Assembly (NCBI RefSeq): GCF_019703515.2
Contig: NC_059356.1
Span: forward strand, 25,659,197 to 25,723,196
From: Myxocyprinus asiaticus
Taxonomy: Eukaryota; Chordata; Actinopteri; Cypriniformes; Catostomidae
Reading direction: 5' to 3'
Length of the DNA stretch: 64,000 nt
Shown here: positions 11,529-23,102 of the stretch, piece after piece
Position numbering within the stretch: position 1 is the stretch's first letter
Layout: every line of letters starts with the position of its first letter
Made by a program: the position numbers and the translations under genes
The notes under the pieces: model-generated
Told to the model about the DNA's origin: nothing
Database searches by the model: none
Seen by the model: the letters and a program-made list of their open reading frames with translations, nothing else

Positions 11529-14500
11529 CTAAATATTTGCCCCATTTTTTTTAGCAAATAAGTCCCTCAACCCCAGCCTTCTACTTACCGCCTCTTCAAA
11601 TGCAGCTACCCTCCCCATTTCCACACACCACTCCGAAAAAGAGGGTGCTCCATTTGACTTCCAATCCCTTAAAATTACTTGCCTGCCGATCATGAGACTG
11701 GTCATAACCCAATTTTTTATATGATTGTCCCCGAAATGCATGACCGCCCCATCACCCAAAATACAGAGTCTGGGACAGAGCAAAACCTGAGTGTTCAAAA
11801 CGTCGCACAAATACCTCTGAACCCTCAACCAAAACTCCTGGATCTTAACAAACCCCCAAAAGACATGGGTAGTGTCTCCAACTTCTGACTGGCATCGCCA
11901 GCAAGTGGGTGTGTCTTTAAGACCAAGCCTATATAATCTAGAGGGGGTCCAATAAAATCTATGTAAAATCTTAAATTGCATAAGGCAAACCCTTGCATCT
12001 CTAGATACAGACTTGACATTTTTAAGAATCTTAGTCCACATTCCATCCTCCAATACCAAATTCAAATCTTTTTCCCATACTCTCTTGAGAGAAGTCAAGG
12101 CTCCATCCCCCAGACTCTGAATTAGTAGGGAGTAATACACTGATGCTTCATGGCCTTTTCCAAAAGCAGCAATCACCTCTCCCAAAGCAACTGCCGCTTT
12201 AGGGGAGTGCGTGCCACTCCCAAAAATAGTGCAGAGTAGGTGGCGAAGTTGTAAATATTTATAAAACTGAGATCTGGGAATGCCAAAATGTTGAACCAAA
12301 TTTTCAAAAGGTCTCAATACTCCACCCTCAAATAGGTCACCAACTGCATTAACCCCCCTCACAATCCAATCTGACCAACAAAAAGGGGACTTATTAATAC
12401 ATAGTTTAGGGTTCTGCCATATGCTCGAGGCTGCTTTTAAATAAATATCCGAATTAAACACTCTGGACACTTTTGTCCATATCGAGTGCAAATGCAAAAT
12501 AACGGGGTGCGACTTAACCTCTCCGGCTAGTTTGATCGAAAGTCTTTGCAGTGGCGAGATAGGGGCAAGAACTTCCTTTTCAATACAAAACCAGGGAGGG
12601 GCTCTCTCAGGTGGAAGCGACCAATGAGCCAAATGTCTAAGACCGAACGCATAATAATAAAACAAAATCTTGGGTAGGCCTAGCCCTCCTTTGTCAATTG
12701 GCCTATGTAACTTATTGAAATTTAACTTGGGGCGCTTACCATTCCAAATAAAGGACTTCGCTATGCTATCAAATTGCTTAAAATAAGAGAGGGGGACATC
12801 TACAGGGAGAGACTGAAGCAGGTAGTTGAATTTTGGAATACAATTCATTTTAATAACATTAACCTTCCCAATCATCGATAAATGTAATGAAGCCCACCTG
12901 TCCACATTGCTCGAAAACCTTTTAATTAAAGGGTCAAAATTAACTCTAACTAAATCAGACAAATTTGCTGGGAATAAAATCCCCAAATACTTAATGCCCT
13001 GTTTGGGCCACTGGAAGGTGCCAGGCTGGAAAGCCGTTTCTGGGCAGTACGCGGTCAGCGCCAAAGCTTCGGATTTAGACCAATTGACTTTGTATCCTGA
13101 GAACTTGGAAAAGGAATTAATAATTCTGTGGAGGCAAGGCATAGATCTAGTAGGTTCAGAGACAAATAATAAAATATCATCTGCGTAAAGCAGAAGCTTA
13201 TGCGCCACACCTCCCGCTGTCACCCCTGGAAAATCATCATCTTTTCTTATCGCGGCTGCTAATGGTTCCAGGGCAAGACAGAACAATAATGGGGAAAGTG
13301 GGCAACCCTGCCGAGTGCCCCTATCCAGAGTAAAATAATCTGAAATTAATCCATTTGTTTGTACTGCTGCTATAGGGTGTCTATAAAGTAACTTAATCCA
13401 ACCAATAAATGTACTCCCGAACCCATACATTTCCAAAATCTTAAAAAGATAATCCCATTCTACCACATCAAACGCCTTTTCGGCGTCAAGTGAGACGGCT
13501 GCGACCGGAGATTTTTCATTCGCCACTGACCACATGATATTGATGATACGCCTGATGTTATCAGAAGAGCTACGGCCCCAAATAAATCCCACCTGATCTA
13601 TATGTATAAGAGATGTCATAACCTTACTTAATTGGTTAGCCAAAATACATCTAGTTGGATCAGGGAAATTGGACGGTAACTTTTACACTCACTTGGATCT
13701 TTGTCCTTTTTAAGAATCAGACTGATCCAGACTTGTGTCATGGTTGGAGGAAGTTTTCCCTTCTTTAATGATTCAGAATAAACTTCTAACAAAAGTGGGG
13801 CCAGTTCTGTCGCATAGGATCTAAAAAATTCTGCGGCAAAACCATCTGGTCCCGGAGCCTTGCCAGTAGGTAGGGACTTAATTACCTCATTAAGCTCCTC
13901 CAAGGTTATCTCAGAATCAAGAGAGTTTTTTTGTTCAGTCGTCAGTTTAGGAAGATCTAATGGTTCCACAAAGTTTCTAATATCTTCATCAGTAGATGAA
14001 GACGTGGAACTATAAAGATCAATACAGAATTCTTTAAAGGCATTATTAATATCAATGGCTGAGGTAAACATTTCACCACCAGCAGATTTCACTGAGGGAA
14101 TAGTAGAAGAAAACTCTCTCTGCTTTATATATCTAGCCAAAAGCTTCCCTGCTTTGTCACCCAACTCAAAGTATGACTTTCCGCGACAAAATAGTATTAT
14201 ATCTATATTTCAATCGGGTCAATTCTCTGAGGCCATCAGCTGACATACGGCGCTTCAGCTCTGCCTCTGCACTTTTAATATTGCCTTCCAACTCCACGAG
14301 TTCTCGTGCTTTGGATTTTTTAATGAATGAGGCATACTGTACGATCCGGCCCCTAAGAGCCGCTTTAAGTGCCTCCCAAGCCACGCTCACAGAGGATACT
14401 GAGTACCAGTTGGTCTCCATATAAACATTGATTTCAGTCTTTAACATTTGTTGGAAATCAGGATTTTGCAGAAGGGATACATTAAGGCGCCAACTATATG

Positions 14501-15110
14501 ATTTATTTTTCTCTATATGTGGCATGACCTCTAAACTCACCAGGGCATGATCCGAGACTAAAATGTTTCCAATTGAGCAATCAGCAACAGATTAAATTAG
14601 GGATTTGGATATAAAAAAAAAATCTATTCTAGAATAAATCTTATGGACTGATGAAAAAAATTTATAGTCCCTACCGGATGGGTTCAAAAGTCTCCAAATA
14701 TCCGAAAGACCAAGATTTTTACACATCCTGTGAAGTGTCAGTGTTGCTCTAGGGGGTTTACACACTTTTGCTTCACTATGATCAAGGACTGAGTCCATCA
14801 AAAGATTAAAGTCTCCTCCCAATATTATATCATGAGGGGTGCCAGCGGTTTGCAGCATCCCTTCAAGATCTATAAAAAAGCCTTTATCATCAATGTTAGG
14901 TGCGTAAATATTAGCCAAAATCAGACTTTGCCCTTGAATTTCAGCTAAAACAATAATTACTCTTCCTAATTTATCTTTAATCTGTTTGAGAAATTTGAAT
15001 TGTAGATGTTTATTTACCAATATAATGACTCCCTTGCTCTTACTTGAGCCAACACTAAAGAAAACATGTCCACCCCATATCTTCCCAAATTTTTCAGCTT
15101 CCTGCGGGGA
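11529..15110 (-). pseudogene. LINE ORF2 (endonuclease and reverse transcriptase), broken
   Basis: ORF2 normally nicks the target DNA and reverse-transcribes the element RNA at the nick. From the 5' end, 14592-15020 carries the APE-type endonuclease middle (LANIYAPN, LGGDFNLLMD, SRIDFFFISK). 14166-14540 carries its end and the linker (VMPHIEKNKSYSWR). 13628-14164 starts the reverse transcriptase (PTGKAPGPDGF, SYRPISL). 11529-13643 is 704 codons with QVGFIWGRSS, VSLDAEKAFD, RGTRQGCPLSPLLF, the catalytic LLYADDILLF and a Cys-rich segment (CWRCQSEVGDTTH). It is broken by a stop between 14540 and 14592 and by frameshifts near 14165 and 13640. The endonuclease N-terminus is missing. Confidence 0.93.
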
Positions 15111-15131
15111 AATATGTCAGAGTATGAGTAA

Positions 15132-15783
15132 CTTTAATATCAAGTTAACAGTATTATTATGAAATAAGGTTATTTTTGCTGGAACTTCAACATTAAAATA
15201 TATTAAATAAAATTACGTTTGGAGCCTAAATGCTGCAAAACACAAGATAAGATTATTCATTAAAAAAAATTATATTTCTGGCAACAGTGCAAAAACAGCT
15301 GCTTCACAACATATAAAATAACGAAGATGAATCCAGGACATAGTCTGCCCCGAAAACAAAAGAAAAAATAAATAATTATATTAATAAGAAATTATACAAG
15401 TATTAATTAATTAACATAATTATATATTTATGATTGCATTTTTATAAAATTAAAATTTATATAATTATACATTATTATGTAAAATTATATTTTACATACA
15501 TATTGCAGGACCATTACGGGTTTTTTTTTTTTTTTTTGTTGTTGTTTTTTTTTTTTTTGCATTTTGACTATTTTAATGACAATTAAGCACATTTCCCACC
15601 AATTCCCAACAGTCAACTGTGATGAAAAAAATTAATAAATCTAGTTCTCATTACTGTAATGTGTAAAAAATAACAAACACAGTATTATTAAAAATTTTGA
15701 ACACATTTGTAAAGTAAAAATGAAAGTATACATAAATTTTTACATTTTTGTAGTACATTTATTTCAGATTTTTTTTTACAAAT
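15132..15783. other. AT-rich spacer between LINE and Gypsy remnant
   Basis: Very AT-rich, with T runs at 15520-15558. No coding similarity was seen. The reverse transcriptase and RNase H of the neighbouring Gypsy element would be expected on this side but are not present. Confidence 0.6.
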
Positions 15784-18330
15784 TCAGGGGTGACGGCCCA
15801 AGCTCTGCCCTCTCTGGAACCACCTTTCCAACATCACAGGGACCGCCTCTCTCCATAATTTCAGGTTGAGATTGTACATTTGACACGCATCACCCCTATC
15901 TGTTCGTTTTACCTCATAATCGAGATCTCCCACTCGTTGTGTGACCTCAAAGGGTCCTTGCCACTTGGCGAGTAATTTGGAGCTCGATGTTGGGAGTAAT
16001 ATAAGCACTTTGTCTCCCGGTGCAAATTCCCATAGCCGAGCTCCCCTGTCATAAAGTTGGCTTTGACGTTCTTGAGCTTGGAGCAAATTCTCCCATGTTA
16101 GTTGACCCAAAGTGTGGAGTTTTGCTCTAAGATCAAGAACGTACTGAATTTCGTTTTGACTGTTTGAAGGTCCCTCCTCCCAAGCTTCCCGCATGGCATT
16201 GAGCACGCTGCACGGCCGATGCTCACACAGCAGCTCGAATGGGAAAAACCCTGTGGAGGCTTGGGGAACCTCTGAAATGTGAATAACAGGGGTTAGAGCC
16301 AATTATCCCAATTCCTAACATCCTTGTGCATGAACTTACGAATCATATTTTTCAGGGTTTTATTAAATCATTCCACCAACTAGGGATGCACCGATACCAC
16401 TTTTTCTCTTCCGATCCGAATCCGATATCGGAAATCTCAGTATCGGCCGATACCGATCCCGATCCGATATTAGTGTTGTTTTTTTGCATAATCAGTTTAG
16501 AATATCTTTACATTATTGTGTGGAACTAATTGGGTGTGCTCTTTAATATGTAAAGAAAAACAAACCTCTAACTACACATTATTTCTATATAAATGTATAG
16601 CTTATTAAGAAAAACTTTATTGTTAACTAGTATACTGGATAATGTAGCAGCAAAATCCAGTAAATCCAATATAAGTCATCAGTAGAAAAGAAGTTATGTA
16701 CAAAGTTTTCTCAACTTGTCTCTGGACTTTAAAGGATTCAGATCTCTTATTTGTTCAATTTAGTTGTAAGATATCAGCTCACTTTTCATTCACACAGTTA
16801 TTTTTTGGAACCCATTCAATTTAAATATTATTATAATTTGTAAACAAATTATAATAATAATAATATATTATAATAGTAATATATCTCAATCGTGCACCTT
16901 TAACTTTTAAACCCTCACGCTTTTATTTTGACATTCTGAACTCTCCAGGAAGTCCTGTATGTGTCTGTTTGTAGGCAAGTTCACAGTAGTTTAATTAGCT
17001 TCTTATTCAAATTCTGGTAAAAAAAAAAAAAAAAAAGCACCTCCAGTGCTGTTCAAAATGCATATCATAAGTGAACCAATCTAGTGAGCATCTACATCTG
17101 AGATGTTGTTCACGAGTGGCGCTCAAATGTTGCGCAACGCGTGAAGGCTAAAAATAGCCGTAAGTGTATGTGTCAACAGAGCAGCACCATTCACTGACAC
17201 GCTGGAGCTGCATGTGCATTTTATATATTTACTTATAAAACACAGCCTTTTGTGATTCACAGAGCTATTGCACGTCTTCAAGTGGCTTTGAATAAAATGC
17301 ACGAGTCATATGAACTACTTTAATTGTGTTTTTATGATTCTTTTATGTCATTTTTTGAGCTTGACAGTAACGAACATGACTAACACACAGTATCGGATTT
17401 GGATCGGGCTCGTCGGACCGATACCCGATCCATTTAAAAACGTCAATATCAGAGCGATCGGTGCATCCCAACCACCAACCCATCCGTTTGTGGGTGGTAA
17501 ACACTGGTGCGAATAGATTAAATACCCAATAATTCATACAGTTCACGTAGTGTACGTGACATAAATGTAGTGCCTTGATCAGTGAGGATTTTTTTCGGAA
17601 TCCCCACTCGGGAGATTATTCTGAAGAGTGCCTCTGCAACACTATGTGCTGAGATGTTGCGCAGAGGCACTGCTTCCGGATATCGCATTGCATAGTCCAT
17701 CAGAACTAATACAAAGCGATGCCCGCATGATGTCCATTCTAATGGCCCAACGAGGTCCATGCCAATCCTTTCAAAAGGGACTTCGATTAGTGATAGAGGG
17801 CGCAATGGCACTTTTGAGGTGGCTGGTGGATTCACCAGCTGACATTCACGGCATGCCGCACACGAAACGGGCCATTAAACGGTTCAGTGTTTTTTCCCTG
17901 TCCCAAGTGTCCCGCCATCGGTTTATAATGAACCGCCTGGAATAACATTTCCCAAACGGCTATTTGGTACTGACAACTGGGTTGTATTTTCCTTTGTCTG
18001 AGTGTCCTGTGTCCGATCCTTAATGACTGCAAAATACGGATATGCGAGTGCAATGTCTGGCTGGAGGCGTTGACCATCAATCACTTTCACCTGGTCAAAG
18101 GCGTGCCTAAGGGTCTCGTCTTACATCTGCTCCAGAGGGAAATCCCCTGCAGGGAATCCTCTAAGGGCTGGGGAAGCCGGCACTTCCCCCTCCCTTACGT
18201 CATCCTGACGTGGACCTGATGTAGATGGCCCCGGCTCCAACTTCCTAGCCAGTGAATCGCAAATCACACACCAAGACACTTTGTTACAGGACCCATCCAT
18301 ACAAATTCCCCTCAATAAAGCAGTAAATGC
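15784..18330 (-). pseudogene. Gypsy integrase, broken and interrupted
   Basis: Integrase would insert the element cDNA into chromosomes. 18121-18348 encodes the linker after protease. 17832-18080 holds the zinc-binding N-terminal domain remnant (HYKPMAGHLGQGK). 17518-17835 holds the catalytic core (GMDLVGPLEW with the first Asp, ILTDQGTTFMSR with the second), followed by VYHPQTDGLV near 17475-17510. The third catalytic residue (Glu of LVE) lies on the far side of the hAT insertion, at about 16370, and is followed by a stop. 15784-16302 encodes the C-terminal domain (FELLCEHRP, APGDKVLILLPTSSSKLLAK, WQGPFEVTQRVGDLDYEV). Several frameshifts and stops separate these pieces. Confidence 0.9.
16381..17471. 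mobile_element. Non-autonomous hAT element in Gypsy integrase
   Basis: The 1,091-bp insertion starts TAGGGATGCACCGATA and ends ATCGGTGCATCCCAA, a near-perfect inverted terminus with one change in the penultimate base. It is flanked by identical 8-bp direct repeats CCACCAAC (16373-16380 and 17472-17479). Eight-base duplications and this terminus are typical of hAT elements. A second layer of GATCC/CCGAT-rich inverted sequence follows each end. The interior is AT-rich with no transposase frame. Removing the element and one duplication rejoins the integrase reading frame across the junction. Confidence 0.93.
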
Positions 18331-18348
18331 CGGCCAATTTGTACCCAA

Positions 18349-18655
18349 GATTAGTGGATGGGTGAGGCAGGGACTAACTGCAGCTTAAACTCTATGCTTT
18401 TTCCCCCGGAAAGGGTAACCAAAGGATAATCATGAATCATCCCCGTGCACACACCTTACCTTCACCCTCCTATTTGTGCCTAATGCCTCCTTTTGAATCA
18501 AACATTTGTGAATTGTGGTTTAATTACAACCTGATTCCACCATTGCTTCATATATACCCCCCTTAAAACTAACAGGTATTTTGTATGCTCCAGCTCGATC
18601 GGGGGCAGCCTGCGTGAGTTAGGAACCCGGACCAACGTTTCCAGCTCATTACTGG
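18349..18655 (-). pseudogene. Gypsy aspartic protease region, degraded
   Basis: Between the gag zinc knuckle and the integrase linker the minus strand reads VRVPNSRRLPPIELEHTKYL, then GVYMKQWWNQVVIKPQFTNV. These positions match the protease of this group, which would carry a D-S/T-G active site. Here that motif is not intact, and the frame shifts near 18500. Normally the enzyme matures the gag-pol polyprotein. It is assigned mainly by position. Confidence 0.6.
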
Positions 18656-19610
18656 ACATTGGTCCTGGAATTGCCCAGGGTTCCTGCGTCTCCGGCAGGC
18701 CGGCCCAGACATTACACCTGCACTCGCAGTGGCAAGTTCCACAACCTGGGGGGGAGAGCATAGAGAGAGAGGGGTTAGTGGAAGTTGGGCAGACCCCCGG
18801 AGCTGGGCTGCCAGCTTCGGAGGGGGAATTCCCCTTTTCCGGGGCACAGGAATAGGGTGAAAGGAAGGGGTAGGATGGGGAAAAGGGACAGAGTGAGAGG
18901 GAGAATGAGAAAGAGAGAGAGATCGAGTGTGTGTGGGATCTTCTTCCCTTCAGTACGCTGATATATGGTCCTCAGCCATTTGGACGGCCTCCTCCAGCGA
19001 CGCCAGGCGGTGGCACTGGACCCACTCTGCCATTCCTTTCTGTAGAATGACAACTTCCTTGGCGTCGAGGTCCTCAGCCAACAGCCATTTCCGACACGGA
19101 GCCATTGAGCGAATGCAAACGGGCGGCCGCACTCATCAAGCTTCAGCGAGCGAAACTGTTGCCGGTTTTGTTCTGGGCTGCGGCTGACCCACTGCAAGTT
19201 CGTATTCTTGAGGTCATCATACACCAGGAGATTAGCCGCCGGCAGATGTTGGGCTGCGAGTTGAGCTTCCCCGGACAACAATGGAAGGATCCTGGCCGCC
19301 ACTTCCAGATCTCAGCAGTCTTTTCGAACAAGTCCAGAAAGGCCTCCGGTTCATCTTCTGCCACCATTTTCATGAGAGTGACCGGAGGCACGATGGCGGC
19401 TGTGTCCGGGGACACAGTCAGGGCTTTCTCCTGGCGTAGTAAGCTCCAGATCGCCTGCCGGTCCTCTGCTTGAGCCTGGAGAATCTTATGGAAGTGAGGA
19501 TCCTGATCTTTACGAAGCTCAAGCAGGGCTTGATGTTAGGTATGCTGTAGGTTGTCGAGGGATTGGATGACTCCGACCAATGGCGAGGAATCCATATCAG
19601 CATGCACTTC
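18656..19610 (-). pseudogene. Gypsy gag-like ORF with decayed zinc knuckle
   Basis: Gag packages element RNA in a capsid. 19143-19415 and 18775-19302 read in two frames and include FLDLFEKTAEI, ILPLLSGEAQLAAQHL and RSLKLDECGRPFAFAQ, with the C-terminal part SLEEAVQMAEDHISAY at 18950-19132. This SCAN-like capsid fold region is typical of fish Gypsy elements of this type. The zinc knuckle at 18656-18697 reads CRRRRNPGQFQDQC. Compared with CX2CX4HX4C, the second Cys and the His are lost. There are several frameshifts. A CT/GA-rich stretch near 18880-18920 is a local expansion. Confidence 0.85.
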
Positions 19611-19619
19611 CTCCAAAAA

Positions 19620-19871
19620 TCCCAGGTTTTGGCACCATTGGTAACAGGTAAGGTCTCTGTTTAAGGGAAAGGAGGAAGCGGGAACCGGCTGAGCAGTCAA
19701 CATAAACTTTTAATGGTATAAAGAAACTGAAGCATAACATAAAACACACAGACATGCACACACACAGCGGCCACATGTGTCTCTCTCTCTCTTTATAGCT
19801 CTCCCCATCATTTCTGCAACAAGATACAGCTGTTAATCATCAAGAGTGCTCTCAGGTGTGAACCCTTACCA
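19620..19871 (-). mobile_element. Gypsy LTR and primer-binding site
   Basis: The LTR (19639-19871, 233 bp, minus strand) starts TGGTAAGGGTTCACACC and ends CTGTTACCA, so it has TG...CA ends. It contains CTATAAAG (TATA-like, near 19790-19800) and ATTAAA (possible poly-A signal, near 19710). The adjoining TGGTGCCAAAACCTGGGA (19620-19637) is a primer-binding site of the same type as the one at 29997. LTRs at 29787 (210 bp) and 33774 (237 bp) are similar in size and in their last bases. The start coincides with a (CT)n run at 19872-19890. Confidence 0.8.
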
Positions 19872-19893
19872 CTCTCTCTCTCTCTCTCTCTAG

Positions 19894-20034
19894 ATGAACG
19901 CTCAACCACGGCCCAACCTCCACAGGAAAATATTCAAAGAGTGTAAGAAGTTACTTCATGAACAGGATGTGAGGTTTGCTTTGCTTTACCCGGCTAAGCT
20001 GAGAATTGATGCCAAGGATGGACATAAGACATAA
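19894..20034 (+). pseudogene. LINE ORF1 C-terminal fragment
   Basis: A 46-codon reading, RKIFKECKKLLHEQDVRFAL then YPAKLRIDAKDGHKT, ends at TAA. It matches the C-terminal domain of L1/Tx1 ORF1, the RNA-binding chaperone (transposase-22 family). Further matching codons (PYEAMVFI) follow in another frame, so the stop is a lesion. The N-terminal coiled coil and RRM are missing because the element is 5'-truncated here. Confidence 0.75.
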
Positions 20035-20585
20035 GACCTGCCCATGAGAAGCTATGGTCTTCATTAAATCAATGGAGTGAGTGGGTGGTTTTTCCCGTGC
20101 TGAATCAGCGGTATGGACTGCACATTGTGCGTTTTGCTGATGCGGTCTGAGAGGGTTTGTTATTCATTTGGTTGCCCACTGTCTCTCTCTCTCTCTTTAT
20201 CTACTTTTTTAAATCATTTTTTCTCTTTTCCTTTATTGACTTCTTGTTGAGTTTATTTGTTCATTTTGTGGGTTTGATGTTGTTATTTACTGGGGCCTAT
20301 TTCATTGAAAACTTTTATGTGCACTTCAACTGTACAGTTTCCATAAAAAAGACAACAACAACACCGGACTGAAGTAATCTTGAAGCAATGGTGTTGTGGG
20401 AAAATCTCATGAACGTGCATGGACTGTCAGATTTCCGGCGGATGGACACCAGTTGAGACTGTTATGCACGAGGTTGAAGCGCATCTTTTTTTCTGTTCTG
20501 TGGGTTATTAAGGATTTTATGGTTACAGTGTTATCAGTGTTGAATAGTGGTCTATATAATTTAGCCTTGGATACACAATTTTTCT

Positions 20586-22960
20586 TTGCATGTCAATATG
20601 TCACACTTTAATATAGGTAAAATGTTTCTCTCCATGTGGACTGTTAATGGGTTGGGGCACCCTATAAAAAGAAGGAAGGTTGTATCTTTTCTTAAGCGTA
20701 AAAATTTTTATATAGTGTTCCTTCAAGAAATGCACCTTTCTTCAAAAGAAGCTGAAAAACGTGTTAGTGCATGGGGTGAGCATGTATTTTGTAGTGCTGG
20801 TTCGAGTAAGAGGAGGGGAGTCATCACACTGATAAGTAAGCATTTACAATTTAATTGTCTCAAACAGATTAAAGATAATTTAGGAAGAGTCATTATTGTT
20901 TTGGCTGAAATACAGTGGCAAAATCTTATTTAGGCTAATATTTATGCACCCAACACTGATGATCATAACTTTTTTATAGATCTTGAGGGAAAGTTACAAG
21001 AAGCTGGGATCCTCCATAATATGGTTTTGGGTGGAGACTTCAATCTTTTAATGGATCCGGTCCTTGATCATAGTGATGCAAAAGTGTGTAGACCCTTTAC
21101 AGCAAAGTTGACACTACAGAGGATGTGTAAAAATCTTGGTCTTATAGACATTTGGAGACTTCTGAATCTATCTGGGAGGGACTACACCTTTTTTTCATCA
21201 GTTTATAAGATTTAATTTAGAATTGATTTTTTTATATCTAAGTCACTTATTCTATTTGCCACTGATTGCTCAATTGGAAACATTTTAGATTCAGATCATG
21301 CTTTGGTGTGTTTAGGGGTGTTGCCGCATATAGAGAAAAGAAAATCATATAGATGGCGCTTTAATACATCCCCTCTACAGGACCCAGCATTTCAACAAAT
21401 GTTAAAGACAGAAGTTAATGTTTATGTAGAAACCAATTGGTCCTCAGTGTCCTCTGTGGGCGTGGCTTGGGAGGCGCTTAAGGCAGTTCTTAGGGGGCAG
21501 ATCATACAATATGCCTCATTCATTAAAAAGATCATAGCACAGGAATTCATGGAATTGGAAAAGAGTATTAAAAGTGCTGAAACAGAGCTGAAGCGCCGAA
21601 TGTCATACAATAGTCTTAGAGAGTTGACTCACAAGACATACTTTGAGTCTGGAGACTAGGCAGGGAAACTTCTTGCCAGATACATAAAACAGAGAGAGTT
21701 TTTTTCCACCATTCTTTCAGTGAAGTCTTCTGGAGGCATTATATTTACCTCTGCCACAGACATTAATGTGTCTTTAAAGCCTTTAAAGAATTATATTTCG
21801 ATCTTTATAGTTTCGCGTCTTTGTCTACCGATAAAGATATTAGCAATTTCTTAGAGCCATTAGAAGTTCCTAAATTGACGAATGATCAAAAAGACTTTCT
21901 TGACTCAGATATTACTTTGGAGGAGTAATTAAATCCTTGCCAACAGGTAAGGCACCTGGGCCAGATGGATTTGCAGTAGAATTTTGTAGATCTTATGTCA
22001 CAGAACTGGCTCCACTTATGTTAGAAGTTTACACAGAGTCATTAAAGAAAGGTGAAATACCACCAACCATGACGCAAGCCCTGATCAGTCTCATTCTTAA
22101 AAAAGATAAAGACCCAAATGAATGAAAAAGGCATAGTCCAATTTCCCTGATCCAGATGGATGTAAAAATATTGTCTAGAATTCTGGCTAATCGATTAAGC
22201 AGAGTAATTACATCTAATATACATATAGATCAAGTGGGTTTTATTTGTGGTCGTAGTTCTTCTCATAATATTAGACGTTTCATAAATATTATGTGGTCAG
22301 TAGCAAATGATCAGACCCCGATTGCTGCCATCTCACTTGACGCCGATAAGGCATTTGATAGTCCCATTCCACCCTATCTTTTTAAGATTTAGGAAATTTA
22401 CAAGTTTGGGAACACTTTTATTGGGTGGATTAAGTTACTCTATAAACATTCGTCAGCGGCAGTCCTCTCTCCCCTTTACTGTTCTGTCTGAAACAAAGGT
22501 TTCCCGTCTATTCAATTTTGATACTTACCTAAATGTTTCCTCAAGTATATGGCTGAACCCCAAATGATGTATTAACAAGTCCCCTTTTGCTGGAAAGAAT
22601 GGATAGAGAGGTGTGTTGCTACACTTGGTGACCTTTATGAAAACGGAGCTTTGATATAATTTGAAAATATAACACAGCAATTTGGGATTTCTAGGATTTA
22701 CAGTTGCGCCATTTACTTTGTACTATTTTTGGTTGTAGTACACAGCTCCCTAAAGCTGCAGACACTCTTTGTATGGTGCTCACAGCCTATGGAAAGGGGC
22801 ATGAAGCATCAGTGTATTTATTCCTCATTGATTCAGAGTCTTGGTGATGGAGCCTTTATAGCTCATAAGCGGTTATGGGAAAGAGATTTGAGCTTGATAT
22901 TGGAGGATGGGGAGTGGGAAAGAATTTAAAGAAAATTGTAATACTATGTCTGGGGATGCA
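20586..22960 (+). pseudogene. LINE ORF2, broken; RT active site deleted
   Basis: 20586-20933 starts the endonuclease (FLQEMHLSSKEAEKRV). 21021-21215 holds LGGDFNLLMD. 21303-21659 covers SDHALVCLGVLPHIEK and the linker. 21937-22125 has PTGKAPGPDGF, and 22156-22392 has HIDQVGFICGRSS and SLDADKAFD. After the GGLSYSINIRQRQSSLPFT segment (about 22460) the sequence jumps to VSRLFNFDTYL. The block holding the YADD catalytic motif, present in the related LINE at 11529, is deleted. 22729-22929 is C-terminal. Stops occur near 20932, 21215, 21658 and 22125. Confidence 0.88.
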
Positions 22961-23102
22961 AGGGTATGCCTTATTCAGTTTATGGGGTTAATGGGGGTTA
23001 AAGGGGGATTATGGTTGACTCTGGGCATCTATGTTTTCCTTTATTCTGTATTGTGTTTGAGAATCGATCAATAAAAACATTTTAATCTTAAAAAAAAAAA
23101 AA

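Larger units (their letters stand above)
11200..15112 (-). mobile_element. L1/Tx1-type LINE, 5'-truncated, with target duplication
   Basis: The 3,913-bp insertion is flanked by TATGTCAGGGTATGAGTAA (11181-11199) and TATGTCAGAGTATGAGTAA (15113-15131), a 19-bp target duplication with one mismatch. The 3' end is on the left and includes AATAAA (reverse strand, near 11208) but no long A-tail. The 5' end is cut inside the endonuclease domain, the usual outcome of incomplete reverse transcription. The element lies in sense with cacng3. A shorter relative lies in opposite orientation at 19891-23102. Confidence 0.93.
15784..19871 (-). mobile_element. Gypsy remnant with gag-PR-IN order, one LTR
   Basis: Minus strand, right to left: LTR (19639-19871), primer-binding site (19620-19637), gag, protease, then integrase, ending near 15784. 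Integrase follows protease directly, with no reverse transcriptase between. This is the order of Gmr1-type fish Gypsy elements, where RT-RNase H comes last. The RT-RNase H part and the second LTR are absent. A hAT element (16381-17471) interrupts the integrase. The element is inactive. Confidence 0.88.
19891..23102 (+). mobile_element. L1/Tx1-type LINE, 5'-truncated and internally deleted
   Basis: Plus strand: the C-terminal end of ORF1 (19894-20034), a spacer with CT runs, a damaged ORF2 (20586-about 22960) and a 3' end with GATCAATAAAAACATTTTAA and an A-run ending at 23102. The 3' end matches that of the minus-strand LINE at 11200. It adjoins the Gypsy LTR through a (CT)n run. No target duplication could be identified. 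It lies antisense to cacng3. Confidence 0.9.

Noticed and set aside
11217..11557. Open frames of alternating Tyr and Ile
   Set aside because: Translation of the (TA)n microsatellite in the LINE 3'UTR.
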